Part shown: in pieces, positions 25,045-34,802 of the stretch | Position numbering within the stretch: the first letter of the stretch is position 1 | How the letters are laid out: each line of letters begins with the position of its first letter | From: Acidovorax delafieldii 2AN | GTDB lineage: Bacteria > Pseudomonadota > Gammaproteobacteria > Burkholderiales > Burkholderiaceae_C | Length of the DNA: 35,568 nucleotides | Direction: 5' to 3' | Assembly (NCBI RefSeq): GCF_000175235.1 | Contig: NZ_ACQT01000021.1 | Location: 1 to 35,568 of the forward strand | Notes under the pieces: model-generated | Told to the model about the DNA's origin: nothing | The model's input: the letters and a program-made list of their open reading frames with translations, nothing else | Database searches by the model: none | Made by a program: the position numbers and the translations under genes

Positions 25045-26073
25045 ATGCACCACCGCCACCTTTCCTTATCCACGCATCGCGGCGCCCGGCGCGCCGTGCT
25101 GCACGCAGCCCTTGCCGTGCCCCTGGCCCTGGGCATCGCAGGTCACGCTGCGGCGCAGACGGCCGCCACCGCCTTCCCCAGCAAGACCATCCGCTTTGTG
25201 GTGCCCTACCCGCCCGGTGGACCCACCGACCTGATGGCCCGCATGCTGCAGCCCGAGCTGCAAAGCCGCCTGGGTGTACCTGTGGTGGTGGACAACAAGG
25301 GCGGCGCCGGTGGCAACACGGGCAGCGCCGAGGTGGCCAAGCAGGCCCCGGCCGATGGCCACACGTTGCTGCTGGCCGCCAGCGGCCCCATGGCGGTCAA
25401 CTCCTCGCTGTACGCCAGCATGCCTTTCAACCCCTTGTCTGATCTGGCACCGGTGATCCAGCTCTCCGCCTTCCCGCTGGTGCTGGAAGTGCACCCCTCG
25501 CTGAGCGTCAAGACACTGGCCGAATTTCTGGCGATGGCCAAGGCAGGCAAGCCGGTGCTGAGCTACGCGTCAGCCGGCAACGGAACACCGCAGCACCTGG
25601 CAGGCGAGCTGTTCAACACCACGGCGGGCGTGAAAATGGGGCACATCCCCTACCGGGGCGCAGGCCCCGCGCTCAATGACCTGATCGGCGGGCAGGTGAA
25701 CGTGATGTTCGACATCGTCGGCAGCTCGCTGCCCCACATCCAGGCGGGCAAACTGATCCCGCTGGCCGTCACATCGAGCGAGCGTGCCAAGGTGCTGCCC
25801 AACGTGCCCACCATGGCCGAGGCCGGCATTGCGGGCTACCAGATCACGGGCTGGCATGGCATTGCGGTGCGCGCTGGCACACCCCAGGCCACCATCGACA
25901 AGCTCAACGCCACGGTCAACGCCATCTTCAAGGAACCCGCCTTCCGCGCTAAATGGGAGGCTATCGGCACGCCCGTGGTGGCGGGCAGCGCGGCCGACTT
26001 TGGCGCACTGATCAAGGCCGACGCGCAGCGCCTGAGCAAGCTGGTGCGCGATGCAGGCGTGACGGTGGACTGA
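25045..26073 (+). CDS. Bug-family (TctC) periplasmic binding protein
   Basis: A 342-residue tripartite tricarboxylate transporter receptor of the Bug type, expanded in Burkholderiales. An AGGAGA box precedes the ATG. The signal peptide is long (cut near residue 38, GHAAAQ) with a polar N-region containing RRAVLHAAL, vaguely Tat-like. Family landmarks follow: FPSKTIRFVVPYPPGGPTD, the carboxylate-binding first loop; DNKGGAGGN; SYASAGNGTPQHLAGE; and GHIPYRGAGPALNDLIGG. It binds small carboxylates between two lobes. No TctA or TctB membrane genes lie here, so it either uses a shared permease or acts as a sensor. It is 82 bp from BKACE and probably in the LysR-controlled operon. Its stop codon is part of a shared terminator stem. 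Confidence 0.92.
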   Translation: MHHRHLSLSTHRGARRAVLHAALAVPLALGIAGHAAAQTAATAFPSKTIRFVVPYPPGGPTDLMARMLQPELQSRLGVPVVVDNKGGAGGNTGSAEVAKQAPADGHTLLLAASGPMAVNSSLYASMPFNPLSDLAPVIQLSAFPLVLEVHPSLSVKTLAEFLAMAKAGKPVLSYASAGNGTPQHLAGELFNTTAGVKMGHIPYRGAGPALNDLIGGQVNVMFDIVGSSLPHIQAGKLIPLAVTSSERAKVLPNVPTMAEAGIAGYQITGWHGIAVRAGTPQATIDKLNATVNAIFKEPAFRAKWEAIGTPVVAGSAADFGALIKADAQRLSKLVRDAGVTVD

Positions 26074-26100
26074 GCCCCATCCCCAGCAGCCGGGGGCTCA
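26071..26100. terminator. Shared hairpin containing both stop codons
   Basis: Arms TGAGCCCC (26071-26078) and GGGGCTCA (26093-26100) are perfectly complementary around a 14-base loop. The left arm begins with the TGA stop of the Bug gene and the right arm ends with the TGA stop of the minus-strand reductase gene. Convergent genes thus end in one symmetrical hairpin that can act on both transcripts. T-runs are lacking. Confidence 0.6.
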
Positions 26101-27018
26101 GTAACCCCGCGCGGGATTCACCACACCGGCCACGGCCTCGCCCCGCTCCAGCGCCGCCATCTTGCGCGCGATCTGGGCAATGCTCTCGTCGCGCAGCGTG
26201 CGCGCCGAGGTGTGGGGCGTGACGGTGATGCAAGGGTGATTCCAGAACGCGTGGCCCGCTGGCAGCGGCTCGGTGCGGAACACATCGAGCATCGCACCGG
26301 CCACATGGCCGCTGGCTATGGCGGCAAGCAGGTCTTCATCCACCAGGTGCGCGCCGCGCGCCACATTGATGACGTAGGCGCCGGGCAACAGGCGACCCAG
26401 CGTGTCTTTGTTGATCACGTTCGTCGTTTCGGGCGTGAGGGGCAGCAGATTGACCAGCACGCGGCTCGCGGCCAGAAAGTCATTGAATTGATCCGCGCCC
26501 GTGAAAGCACGCACGCCGTCAATCGCCTTGGGGCTGCGGCTCCAGCCGTTGATCGGGAAGTCAAACTGCGCCAGCGCCTTGGCCACGCGCTCGCCCAGCA
26601 CGCCCAGGCCCATCACGCCGATGGGGTAGTCGCTGCGCAGGCGGGGCTTGCGGTAGCCCCAGCGGCCCGCCTGGGTGTCGGCCTCATAGCCGTCAAACTC
26701 GCGGAAGTGGCGGATGACCGCGTGGCACACGTACTCGGCCATCTGCACGGCCATGCCCGCATCGTCCAGCCGCACCACCAGCGCGTTGGGCGGCAAGCGC
26801 AGCTTGAGCAACCCATCCACCCCCGCGCCAATGTTGAACAGCGCCTTGAGGCCCGGCTGCTCGTCCATGAACTGCTGGGGCGGTGCCCAGACCACAGCGT
26901 AGTCGGCCTGCGGAGCGCCGGGTTGCCACACGGAAATATCAGCGCCGGGCAATGCGGCCGCCAGGCCCTGCAACCAGGGCTCGGCCTTGGTGTCGGTACA
27001 ACAAAAGGTGATTTTCAT
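26098..27018 (-). CDS. ghrA: Glyoxylate/hydroxypyruvate reductase A-like D-2-hydroxyacid dehydrogenase
   Basis: 306 residues of the GhrA branch of the D-isomer 2-hydroxyacid dehydrogenases, which reduce glyoxylate or hydroxypyruvate with NAD(P)H in the cytoplasm. The start MKITFCCTDTKAEPW is typical. An in-frame ATG seven codons earlier (27039) has a GGGGGC stretch before it and cannot be excluded. Visible parts are the nucleotide-binding GVMGLGVLGERVA, NVARGAHLVDE with the catalytic Arg, FRTEPLPAGHAFW with the Glu, and TPHTSA with the catalytic His. It lies 64 bp after the MCC alpha gene and may be read from the same transcript. Its link to leucine catabolism is not obvious. Confidence 0.88.
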   Translation of the reverse strand: MKITFCCTDTKAEPWLQGLAAALPGADISVWQPGAPQADYAVVWAPPQQFMDEQPGLKALFNIGAGVDGLLKLRLPPNALVVRLDDAGMAVQMAEYVCHAVIRHFREFDGYEADTQAGRWGYRKPRLRSDYPIGVMGLGVLGERVAKALAQFDFPINGWSRSPKAIDGVRAFTGADQFNDFLAASRVLVNLLPLTPETTNVINKDTLGRLLPGAYVINVARGAHLVDEDLLAAIASGHVAGAMLDVFRTEPLPAGHAFWNHPCITVTPHTSARTLRDESIAQIARKMAALERGEAVAGVVNPARGY

Positions 27019-27082
27019 GGCGACCAAGGGTAACGGCATTGCGCCCCCGGCGCTGTCGCGCGCGGGGGTGCCCACCAGAGCA

Positions 27083-29113
27083 TTACGCCTTTTCTGCCGC
27101 CACCAGTTTCAGCAGCTCGGCCCCTTCGGCCACCTGGTCACCGGGCGCGTACAGAAGCTCCTGCACCACACCATCGGCCGGGGCGGCGATGGTGTGCTCC
27201 ATCTTCATGGCTTCCATCACCGCCAGGGGCTGACCCTTGGTGACGGCATCGCCCGCCTTCACCGCAAACGACACGACCTTGCCGGGCATGGGGGCCGTCA
27301 AGCGGCCACCTTCCGCTGCCGATTCACCGGAGTGCGCCAACAGGTCGATGGCGGTGATCTGCGTGGCGCCCAGCGGGGTGAACACATGGTCCACCTCGCC
27401 CTGCGCGTACACGGCGGCGCGGGCGCGCTGGCCGGCAAACTGCAACTCGATAGCACCCTGGGGCGCTGCGCCAAAGACCAGCGGCCCGGCCACGGCGGCG
27501 TCGCCCTCGCCCACCTTCAGGTGCAAGCCACCACCACGCTCGTAAGTCAGCAGCGCCTTGGCGTGTTCACCGCCAAATTCAAATTCAAACCGGCGCTGCA
27601 CCACGCCATGCGTATGAAAGCCGTCGCGGCGGCTGAACGGGTCCACGCCCTCGCTGGCGCGCTCATTCAGCAGGGCCTGCGCCACGGCCGCCGCAGCGGC
27701 CAGGGGCAAGCCCACGGGCTCCTGGTGGAACAACACGGCCTGCTCGCGCGGGATCAGCGCCGTGTCCAGCTTGGCACTGGCAAATGCATCGGTGCGGGCC
27801 ACGCGGCGCAGAAACTGAACGTTGGTCGCCAGGCCCACGATGTGGGTCTGCGCCAGGGCTTCATCCAGCCGCGCCAGCGCCTGTTCGCGCGTGTCGCCGT
27901 GCACGATGAGCTTGGCCACCATGGAGTCGTAAAACGGGCTGATCGCATCGCCCTGTCGCACGCCGGAATCCACGCGCACCGCGCCCCGCTCGAAGGTCAC
28001 GCAATCGGGAAGCGCGTACACGTTGAGCGCGCCGGTGGCGGGCAGGAAGTTGTTGTCGGGGTTCTCGGCGCAAATGCGCGCCTCGATGGCGTGGCCGTGG
28101 ATGCGCAGGTCTTCCTGCTTCAGCGGCAAGGGCTCGCCAGACGCTACACGCAGCTGCCACTCCACCAGGTCGAGGCCGGTGATGGCCTCGGTCACAGGGT
28201 GCTCCACCTGCAGGCGGGTGTTCATCTCCATGAAGTAGAACTTCATCTGCTCGGGGGCGTCGTAGCCGCCGGGCTGCTCGACGATGAACTCCACCGTGCC
28301 CGCGCCCACGTAGTTCACAGCCTTGGCGGCGGCCACAGCGGCCTCGCCCATGCGGGCGCGCAGCTCCGGCGTCATGCCGGGAGCGGGCGCTTCCTCCAGC
28401 ACCTTCTGGTGGCGGCGCTGCACGGAGCAATCGCGCTCAAACAGGTACACACAGTTGCCGTGCGTGTCGCCAAACACCTGGATCTCGATGTGGCGCGGGC
28501 GCTGCACGTATTTTTCGACCAGCACCGCATCGTCGCCAAAGCTGTTGATGGCCTCGCGCTTGCAGGAGTCGAGCGCTGCCGCAAAGTCCTCGGCCTTGTC
28601 CACGGCGCGCATGCCCTTGCCACCGCCGCCCGCGCTGGCCTTGATGAGCACGGGGTAGCCAATGCGGTCCGCCTCACGTTGCAGCAGCGCCGGATCCTGG
28701 TCAGCCCCGTGGTAGCCGGGCACCAGGGGCACCTGGGCCTGCTCCATGAGGCGTTTGGACTCAGCCTTCAGCCCCATGGCATTGATGGCGCTCGCAGGCG
28801 GGCCGATGAAGACCAGGCCTGCGTCGGCACAGGCCTTGGCAAAGTCTTCGTTCTCGCTCAGGAAACCATAGCCCGGGTGGATGGCCTGCGCGCCCGTGGC
28901 CTTGGCGGCGTCGATGATGCGCTCCCAGCGCAGGTAGCTGTCCTTGGGCGCGCTGCCGCCAATGTGCACGGCCTCGTCGCAGACGGCCACATGCTTGGCC
29001 TGCGCATCGGCATCGGAATACACCGCGACGGTCTTCACGCCCAGGCGCTTGGCAGTGGCGGCCACTCGGCAGGCGATCTCACCGCGGTTTGCAATCAGAA
29101 TTTTTGTAAACAT
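27083..29113 (-). CDS. liuD: 3-methylcrotonyl-CoA carboxylase alpha (biotin) subunit
   Basis: A 676-residue biotin-containing carboxylase subunit. An N-terminal biotin carboxylase (about 1-450) begins FTKILIANRGEIACRV and carries the ATP-grasp motif KASAGGGGKGMRAV and MEMNTRLQVEHPVTE. A BT-type bridging domain follows, then a C-terminal biotinyl domain with the attachment Lys at 637 (EAMKMEH). It carboxylates biotin with ATP and bicarbonate; the beta subunit then transfers CO2 to 3-methylcrotonyl-CoA. Pairing with a 534-residue MCC-type beta subunit and a methylglutaconyl-CoA hydratase favours MCC over propionyl- or geranyl-CoA carboxylase. Its ATG abuts the TAA of the DUF4126 gene (TAAATG). 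It ends the liu gene set. Confidence 0.94.
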   Translation of the reverse strand: MFTKILIANRGEIACRVAATAKRLGVKTVAVYSDADAQAKHVAVCDEAVHIGGSAPKDSYLRWERIIDAAKATGAQAIHPGYGFLSENEDFAKACADAGLVFIGPPASAINAMGLKAESKRLMEQAQVPLVPGYHGADQDPALLQREADRIGYPVLIKASAGGGGKGMRAVDKAEDFAAALDSCKREAINSFGDDAVLVEKYVQRPRHIEIQVFGDTHGNCVYLFERDCSVQRRHQKVLEEAPAPGMTPELRARMGEAAVAAAKAVNYVGAGTVEFIVEQPGGYDAPEQMKFYFMEMNTRLQVEHPVTEAITGLDLVEWQLRVASGEPLPLKQEDLRIHGHAIEARICAENPDNNFLPATGALNVYALPDCVTFERGAVRVDSGVRQGDAISPFYDSMVAKLIVHGDTREQALARLDEALAQTHIVGLATNVQFLRRVARTDAFASAKLDTALIPREQAVLFHQEPVGLPLAAAAAVAQALLNERASEGVDPFSRRDGFHTHGVVQRRFEFEFGGEHAKALLTYERGGGLHLKVGEGDAAVAGPLVFGAAPQGAIELQFAGQRARAAVYAQGEVDHVFTPLGATQITAIDLLAHSGESAAEGGRLTAPMPGKVVSFAVKAGDAVTKGQPLAVMEAMKMEHTIAAPADGVVQELLYAPGDQVAEGAELLKLVAAEKA

Positions 29114-29833
29114 TTAAGCCACTCCAGGGGAGCCAGAAAAGAAAGAGGAAAGGCGCCGCACCACGGCGCGCAGAAACTTGAACAGCACCATCAGCAGCAG
29201 CACCGACACGACCACCATCACCACCAGCGCAACACCAAACGCCACCGGGTACTGCGTGGCCAGCCACACGACGGCGACCACCAAGCCGTCTTCAAAGAAC
29301 GACAGACCCCAGTTGGAAAACGGCTCGGGCGAGGTGTTCACGGCAGCCCGCGTGGTCATTTTGGTGGCCAGGGCCGTGGCAGAGAGCGAGCCGCCCAGCA
29401 GTCCCGCCACCACGGCCATGGTCGCGTTATCGGCACCGAACACGCCGTAAGCCAAGGCCGCGCCCGCAGGCACGCGGATGAAGGCGTGGATGGCGTCCCA
29501 GGCGCTGTCCACCCAGGGCACCTTGTCGGCAAAAAACTCCACCATCAGCATGCAACCGCTGACCATCAGCACCAGCGGGTGCTGCAGCATCGCCAAGCCG
29601 GGCGGCAGGGGCATCCAGCCCAGCACCCCCATCATGCCGACGAGGAAAACGACTGCGTACAACCGAAAGCCGCTGGCCCAGCCCAGTGCCGCAGCCAGTG
29701 CAAGCAGGCTGGGCATGTCGAGCCGCGCCGTGGCCGTGGCTGCCGCATCGCCCACGGCGCGCGCGGTGCCGCCGTCGACATGCAGCCCCAGCGTGTGGAG
29801 CCACTGAACGATGTTGAACCAGAGGGTGTCCAT
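29114..29833 (-). CDS. DUF4126 integral membrane protein
   Basis: 239 residues. After a soluble N-terminal 40 residues, several transmembrane helices carry the DUF4126 signature: LGWASGFRLYAVVFLVGMMG, PLVLMVSGCMLMVEFFADKV, DSAWDAIHAFIRVPAGAALA and a glycine-rich helix. A last hydrophobic span and a basic tail follow (residues 195-230). The family is common in bacteria and has no established function. Here it sits inside the liu gene set, 26 bp after the hydratase and directly abutting the MCC alpha start, so it must be co-expressed with leucine catabolism. It might be a transporter or membrane organiser for this pathway, or a passenger. I cannot tell which. Confidence 0.88.
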   Translation of the reverse strand: MDTLWFNIVQWLHTLGLHVDGGTARAVGDAAATATARLDMPSLLALAAALGWASGFRLYAVVFLVGMMGVLGWMPLPPGLAMLQHPLVLMVSGCMLMVEFFADKVPWVDSAWDAIHAFIRVPAGAALAYGVFGADNATMAVVAGLLGGSLSATALATKMTTRAAVNTSPEPFSNWGLSFFEDGLVVAVVWLATQYPVAFGVALVVMVVVSVLLLMVLFKFLRAVVRRLSSFFSGSPGVA

Positions 29834-29859
29834 GGGCGGGTGCGATCAGCGTGAGCAGG

Positions 29860-30648
29860 TCAAGCCAACAACCACGCTGGCTTGCGCTTGTTAAGGAAGG
29901 ACTGCACGCCTTCCTTGCCCTCGTCGCTGGCGCGGATGTCGGCAATGCCCTGCACGGTGGCGGCAATCAGCCCGGCATTGATTTCGCGCTCGGCCACATC
30001 CATCACCAGCTTCTTGCACACGCGCACGGCGTTGGGGCTGGCGCTGGTCAGGGCCTTGAGCAGTTCGTCCACCTTGGCGTCGAGCTGGTCAGCCGCCACT
30101 ACTTCGTGCACAAAGCCAATGCGCAGCGCCTCGGCAGCGCCAAAGCGCTCGGCCGTCAGGAAGTACCTGTGCGCAGCGCGTGCGCCCATGGCACGGATCA
30201 CATAAGGGCTGATGGTGGCGGGGATGAGCCCCAGCTTCACTTCACTGAGGCAAAAGCCCACCGTGTCCACGGCCACGGCCATGTCGCACGCAGCCACCAG
30301 GCCCATGCCGCCTGCGTACACATCGCCCTGCACGCGGGCGATGGTGGGCTTGGGGCATTCATAAATCACGCGCAGCATCTCGGCCAGCTTGCCCGCGTCG
30401 GCGATGTTCTCGTCGCGCGTGTAGTCGGCCATGCGGCGCATCCAGTTGAGGTTGGCACCGGCGCAGAAAGCAGGGCCTTCTGCGGCGAGCACCACGGCGC
30501 GCACATCAGCACGCCCGCCCACATCCACAAAGGCGGCGGTGATCTCGGCAATGACTTCGTCGCTGAACGCGTTGCGAATCTCGGGCTGCGTGAGCGTGAT
30601 GCGCGCCACGGCGCCGGTCTGGGTGATGGAAAGGTTCTGACTGCTCAT
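29860..30648 (-). CDS. liuC: Methylglutaconyl-CoA hydratase (crotonase family)
   Basis: 262 residues. It would hydrate 3-methylglutaconyl-CoA to HMG-CoA, between MCC and the lyase. The crotonase oxyanion holes are at A63-G64 (AFCAGANLNW) and G113-G114 (GDVYAGGMGL). E136 in SEVKLGLIPATISPYV matches the second catalytic Glu, while the first Glu of classic crotonases is not present in GGMGLVAACD. The SEVxLGLIPATISPYV stretch is typical of LiuC-type hydratases. The ATG at 30648 overlaps the stop of the DinB gene (ATGA), and other starts further upstream lie inside that gene. Placement between the MCC subunit genes supports the assignment. Confidence 0.9.
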   Translation of the reverse strand: MSSQNLSITQTGAVARITLTQPEIRNAFSDEVIAEITAAFVDVGGRADVRAVVLAAEGPAFCAGANLNWMRRMADYTRDENIADAGKLAEMLRVIYECPKPTIARVQGDVYAGGMGLVAACDMAVAVDTVGFCLSEVKLGLIPATISPYVIRAMGARAAHRYFLTAERFGAAEALRIGFVHEVVAADQLDAKVDELLKALTSASPNAVRVCKKLVMDVAEREINAGLIAATVQGIADIRASDEGKEGVQSFLNKRKPAWLLA

Positions 30649-31154
30649 GGCTTGGACGGGTTTTGCAGGAAGTAGACGAGGTCCAGCTCGGGGCAAGGCT
30701 GGCCCAGCGCGGTCAATGCCGCAGTGATCTGGCCCCGGTGGTGCGTGCCGTGGTTGAACACATGCGCCAGCGTGGCCGCAAAAGGCAGCGATGCCGCCGT
30801 GCCGCGCATGGTGGTGTAGTCGAGGGTGCCGGTCCAGCGGTCGGGCTTGAACGTAGCGATCAGCGGCGCCCAGCGCGCAGCGCCTTCGCGCAGGCGGGCA
30901 TCGAGCTGCACGCGGTCGCTCTCCAGCTCGGCGTCCAGCGCCACCTTGGGCGAGATGCCTTCGGCAAAGCGCACGAACCACAAATGGTGTTCACCCACCA
31001 GCAGGTGGTTGAGCGTGCCGTGGATGCTATGGAAGAACAGGCCCATGTCGCGCCGGTAGGCCTCGTCAGGCAGCGCCCGCACGGCATCGAGCAGGCGCGC
31101 CGTGGCCCACACGTTGTAGCGTGCAAGCTGGGTGAAGTGGGCAACAGCGTCCAT
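30645..31154 (-). CDS. DinB-family metal-dependent four-helix protein
   Basis: 169 residues of the DinB/YfiT superfamily, four-helix bundles with a metal site of three His. The ligands appear to be H50 (TLNHLL), H135 and H139 (HVFNHGTHHRGQ); H138 is a less likely alternative. Some relatives are thiol-S-transferases using mycothiol, bacillithiol or glutathione, and others are named only for damage induction. It lies 17 bp after the MCC beta stop, and its stop overlaps the hydratase start, so it is a full member of the liu operon. One reasonable idea is handling of reactive enoyl-CoA or aldehyde by-products by a thiol-dependent reaction. That is inference without direct support. Confidence 0.88.
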   Translation of the reverse strand: MDAVAHFTQLARYNVWATARLLDAVRALPDEAYRRDMGLFFHSIHGTLNHLLVGEHHLWFVRFAEGISPKVALDAELESDRVQLDARLREGAARWAPLIATFKPDRWTGTLDYTTMRGTAASLPFAATLAHVFNHGTHHRGQITAALTALGQPCPELDLVYFLQNPSKP

Positions 31155-31171
31155 GGCGGCTCCCGGCGGGG

Positions 31172-32776
<1,605 letters not shown>

Positions 32777-32806
32777 GCAAGCTCCATCGATATCTTGGGA
32801 TTACGT

Positions 32807-32832
32807 AGTGCCACCGGCTGGCCGGTGGCACT
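32807..32832. terminator. Strong hairpin between synthetase and MCC beta genes
   Basis: A perfect 11-bp inverted repeat (AGTGCCACCGG 32807-32817 and CCGGTGGCACT 32822-32832) has a CTGG loop. It lies in the 171-bp gap between the acyl-CoA synthetase stop and the MCC beta start. There is no T-run on the minus strand after it (TACGTAATCCC). It could weaken read-through or protect an mRNA end. The rest of the gap (about 32893-32940) holds a CCCCC/GGGGG repeat-like block. Confidence 0.5.
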
Positions 32833-32947
32833 GAAGGCCGCGGAGCAGGCCACGCGCAGGCCGCCGTGGAACCGGCTTTGCCGGGCCAGTGGCGGCGTCC
32901 CCCTGGAGGGGGAAGACGCGAAGCGGCTCAGGGGGTGCTTCATTGCC

Positions 32948-34678
32948 TTAAGCGGTTTTCTGTTCTTCCAGGCCCAGCAGATCCTTCATCTCGTCGCGGA
33001 TCTTGAACTTCTGGATCTTGCCCGTCACCGTCATCGGAAAGCTGGTGACAAAGCGGATGTAGCGCGGCACCTTGTAGTGGGCGATCTGGCCCTTGCAGAA
33101 GGCGCGGATGTCGTCCTCGGTGGGCTTGGTGCCGGGCTTGGCGATGATCCAGGCGCAGAGTTCTTCGCCGTACTTCTGGTCGGGCACGCCCACCACCTGC
33201 ACGTCCTGCACCTGGGGGTGGCGGTACAAAAACTCTTCGATCTCGCGCGGATAGATGTTCTCGCCGCCACGGATCACCATGTCCTTAATGCGGCCGACGA
33301 TGTTCACATAGCCCTCGGCGTCCATGGTGGCCAGGTCGCCGGTGTGCATCCAGCCGCCCTCGTCAATCGCCTCGCGGGTCTTGGCCTCGTCACCCCAGTA
33401 GCCGTGCATGACGGAATAGCCCTTGGTGCAGAACTCGCCGCGCTGGCCGATGGGCACCACGGCACCGGTGTCGGGGTCCACGATCTGGATCTCCAGGTGC
33501 GGCTGTACCTGGCCCACGGTGGAGACGCGCTTGTCCAGCGGCGTGTCGGTGCTGCTCTGGCAGCTCACGGGGCTGGTCTCGGTCATGCCGTAGGCAATGG
33601 TGATCTCGCGCAGGTTCATCTGCTCCACCACGCGCTTCATCACCTCAGTCGGGCAGGGCGATCCGGCCATGATGCCGGTGCGCAGCGTGCCGAGGTTGAA
33701 CTCGGCAAAGCGCGGATGGTCCAGCTCGGCGATGAACATGGTGGGCACGCCGTGCAGGCCGGTGCAGCGCTCGTCCTGCACGGTCTGCAGCACGGTGAGC
33801 GGGTCAAACCCGTCGTTGGGGTAGACGATGGTGGCGCCGTGCGTCAGGCACGCCAGGTTGCCCAGCACCATGCCAAAGCAGTGGTACAGCGGCACGGGGA
33901 TGCACAGCCGGTCTTCGGGCGTGAGCTTCATGCATTCGCCGATGAAGAAGCCGTTGTTCAGAATGTTGCGGTGCGTGAGCGTGGCCCCCTTGGGAAAGCC
34001 CGTGGTGCCGCTGGTGAACTGGATGTTGATGGGGTCGGTAGCCTTGAGCGTAGCGGCCACCTGGGCCAGGCGCGGGTCGGCCACGTTGCCGCGTGCGATC
34101 AGGTCCGAAAAGCGCAGCAGGCCCGGTTCGTCCGTGCCCTGCCCAGCTTCATCGATCCACACCACGGTATTGAGCAGGGGCAACTGTTGCGCCTCCAGCT
34201 GACCCGGTGCGCCGTGTGCCCACTCGGGCGCCAGCTCGCGCAGCATGCCCAGGTAGTCGCTGGTCTTGAAGCGCGCCATGGTCACCAGCAGCTTGCAGCC
34301 CACCTTGTTCAGCGCGTATTCCACCTCGGCCGTGCGGTAGGCGGGGTTGATGTTGACCAGCACAAGGCCCACCTGCGCGGTGGCCAACTGCATCAGCACC
34401 CATTCGGCGTTGTTGTGCGACCAGATGCCCACGCGGTCACCCGGTGCGAGCCCCATGCCCAGCAGTGCGCTGGCCAGGCGGTGGGCCTCGGCCTGCAGCT
34501 GGGCATAGGTGTAGCGGCGGCCCTGGTGCCTGCTCACCAGCGCCTCGCGGTCGGGCTGGCGGGCCACCATGTCGGCAAAAAAGGCGCCGATGGTCTGCTC
34601 GATCAGGGGAACGTCGGTGGCGCCACGGGCGTAGCTATCCACCAGCGGTGCGGAGTTTGTTGCGGCTGCACTCGTCAT
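32948..34678 (-). CDS. Acyl-CoA synthetase (AMP-forming, ANL superfamily)
   Basis: 576 residues. It activates a carboxylic acid to its CoA thioester through an acyl-AMP. The P-loop [10 protein letters not shown] lies at about 222-231. Further on are [47 protein letters not shown] and the catalytic Lys in [10 protein letters not shown]. It resembles medium- or branched-chain acyl-CoA ligases of the AcsF2 type. A GAGGAG box precedes the ATG. As the first gene before the MCC set, divergent from an AraC-type regulator, it may make isovaleryl-CoA from free isovalerate, letting the pathway start from the acid rather than leucine. The substrate is inferred from context only. Confidence 0.92.
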   Translation of the reverse strand: MTSAAATNSAPLVDSYARGATDVPLIEQTIGAFFADMVARQPDREALVSRHQGRRYTYAQLQAEAHRLASALLGMGLAPGDRVGIWSHNNAEWVLMQLATAQVGLVLVNINPAYRTAEVEYALNKVGCKLLVTMARFKTSDYLGMLRELAPEWAHGAPGQLEAQQLPLLNTVVWIDEAGQGTDEPGLLRFSDLIARGNVADPRLAQVAATLKATDPINIQFTSGTTGFPKGATLTHRNILNNGFFIGECMKLTPEDRLCIPVPLYHCFGMVLGNLACLTHGATIVYPNDGFDPLTVLQTVQDERCTGLHGVPTMFIAELDHPRFAEFNLGTLRTGIMAGSPCPTEVMKRVVEQMNLREITIAYGMTETSPVSCQSSTDTPLDKRVSTVGQVQPHLEIQIVDPDTGAVVPIGQRGEFCTKGYSVMHGYWGDEAKTREAIDEGGWMHTGDLATMDAEGYVNIVGRIKDMVIRGGENIYPREIEEFLYRHPQVQDVQVVGVPDQKYGEELCAWIIAKPGTKPTEDDIRAFCKGQIAHYKVPRYIRFVTSFPMTVTGKIQKFKIRDEMKDLLGLEEQKTA

Positions 34679-34776
34679 GGTGTGTCTCCTCTGTCATCCG
34701 GCCCTGCACGCATGGCGGGCGATTCGCAAGCATAGAAGCGCCGGACCCAGTCGGGTTGCCACAATGGTTGCAAATC

Positions 34777-34792
34777 GTGCCACGGCTGGCAC
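34777..34792. promoter_or_regulatory. Candidate operator upstream of the AraC-type gene
   Basis: A perfect inverted repeat GTGCCA-CGGC-TGGCAC lies 99 bp before the synthetase start and 11 bp before the GTG chosen for the regulator. A second imperfect palindrome (TTGCCACAATGGTTGCAA, 34756-34773) adjoins it. The pair suits a regulator acting on the divergent promoters, but no protein is assigned. Confidence 0.35.
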
Positions 34793-34802
34793 ACTCGACG
34801 GC

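Noticed and set aside
26987-29854. A 955-codon open frame antisense to the MCC alpha and DUF4126 genes
   Set aside because: Both genes on the minus strand are well conserved. The plus-strand translation is His/Gln/Arg-rich and without motifs.
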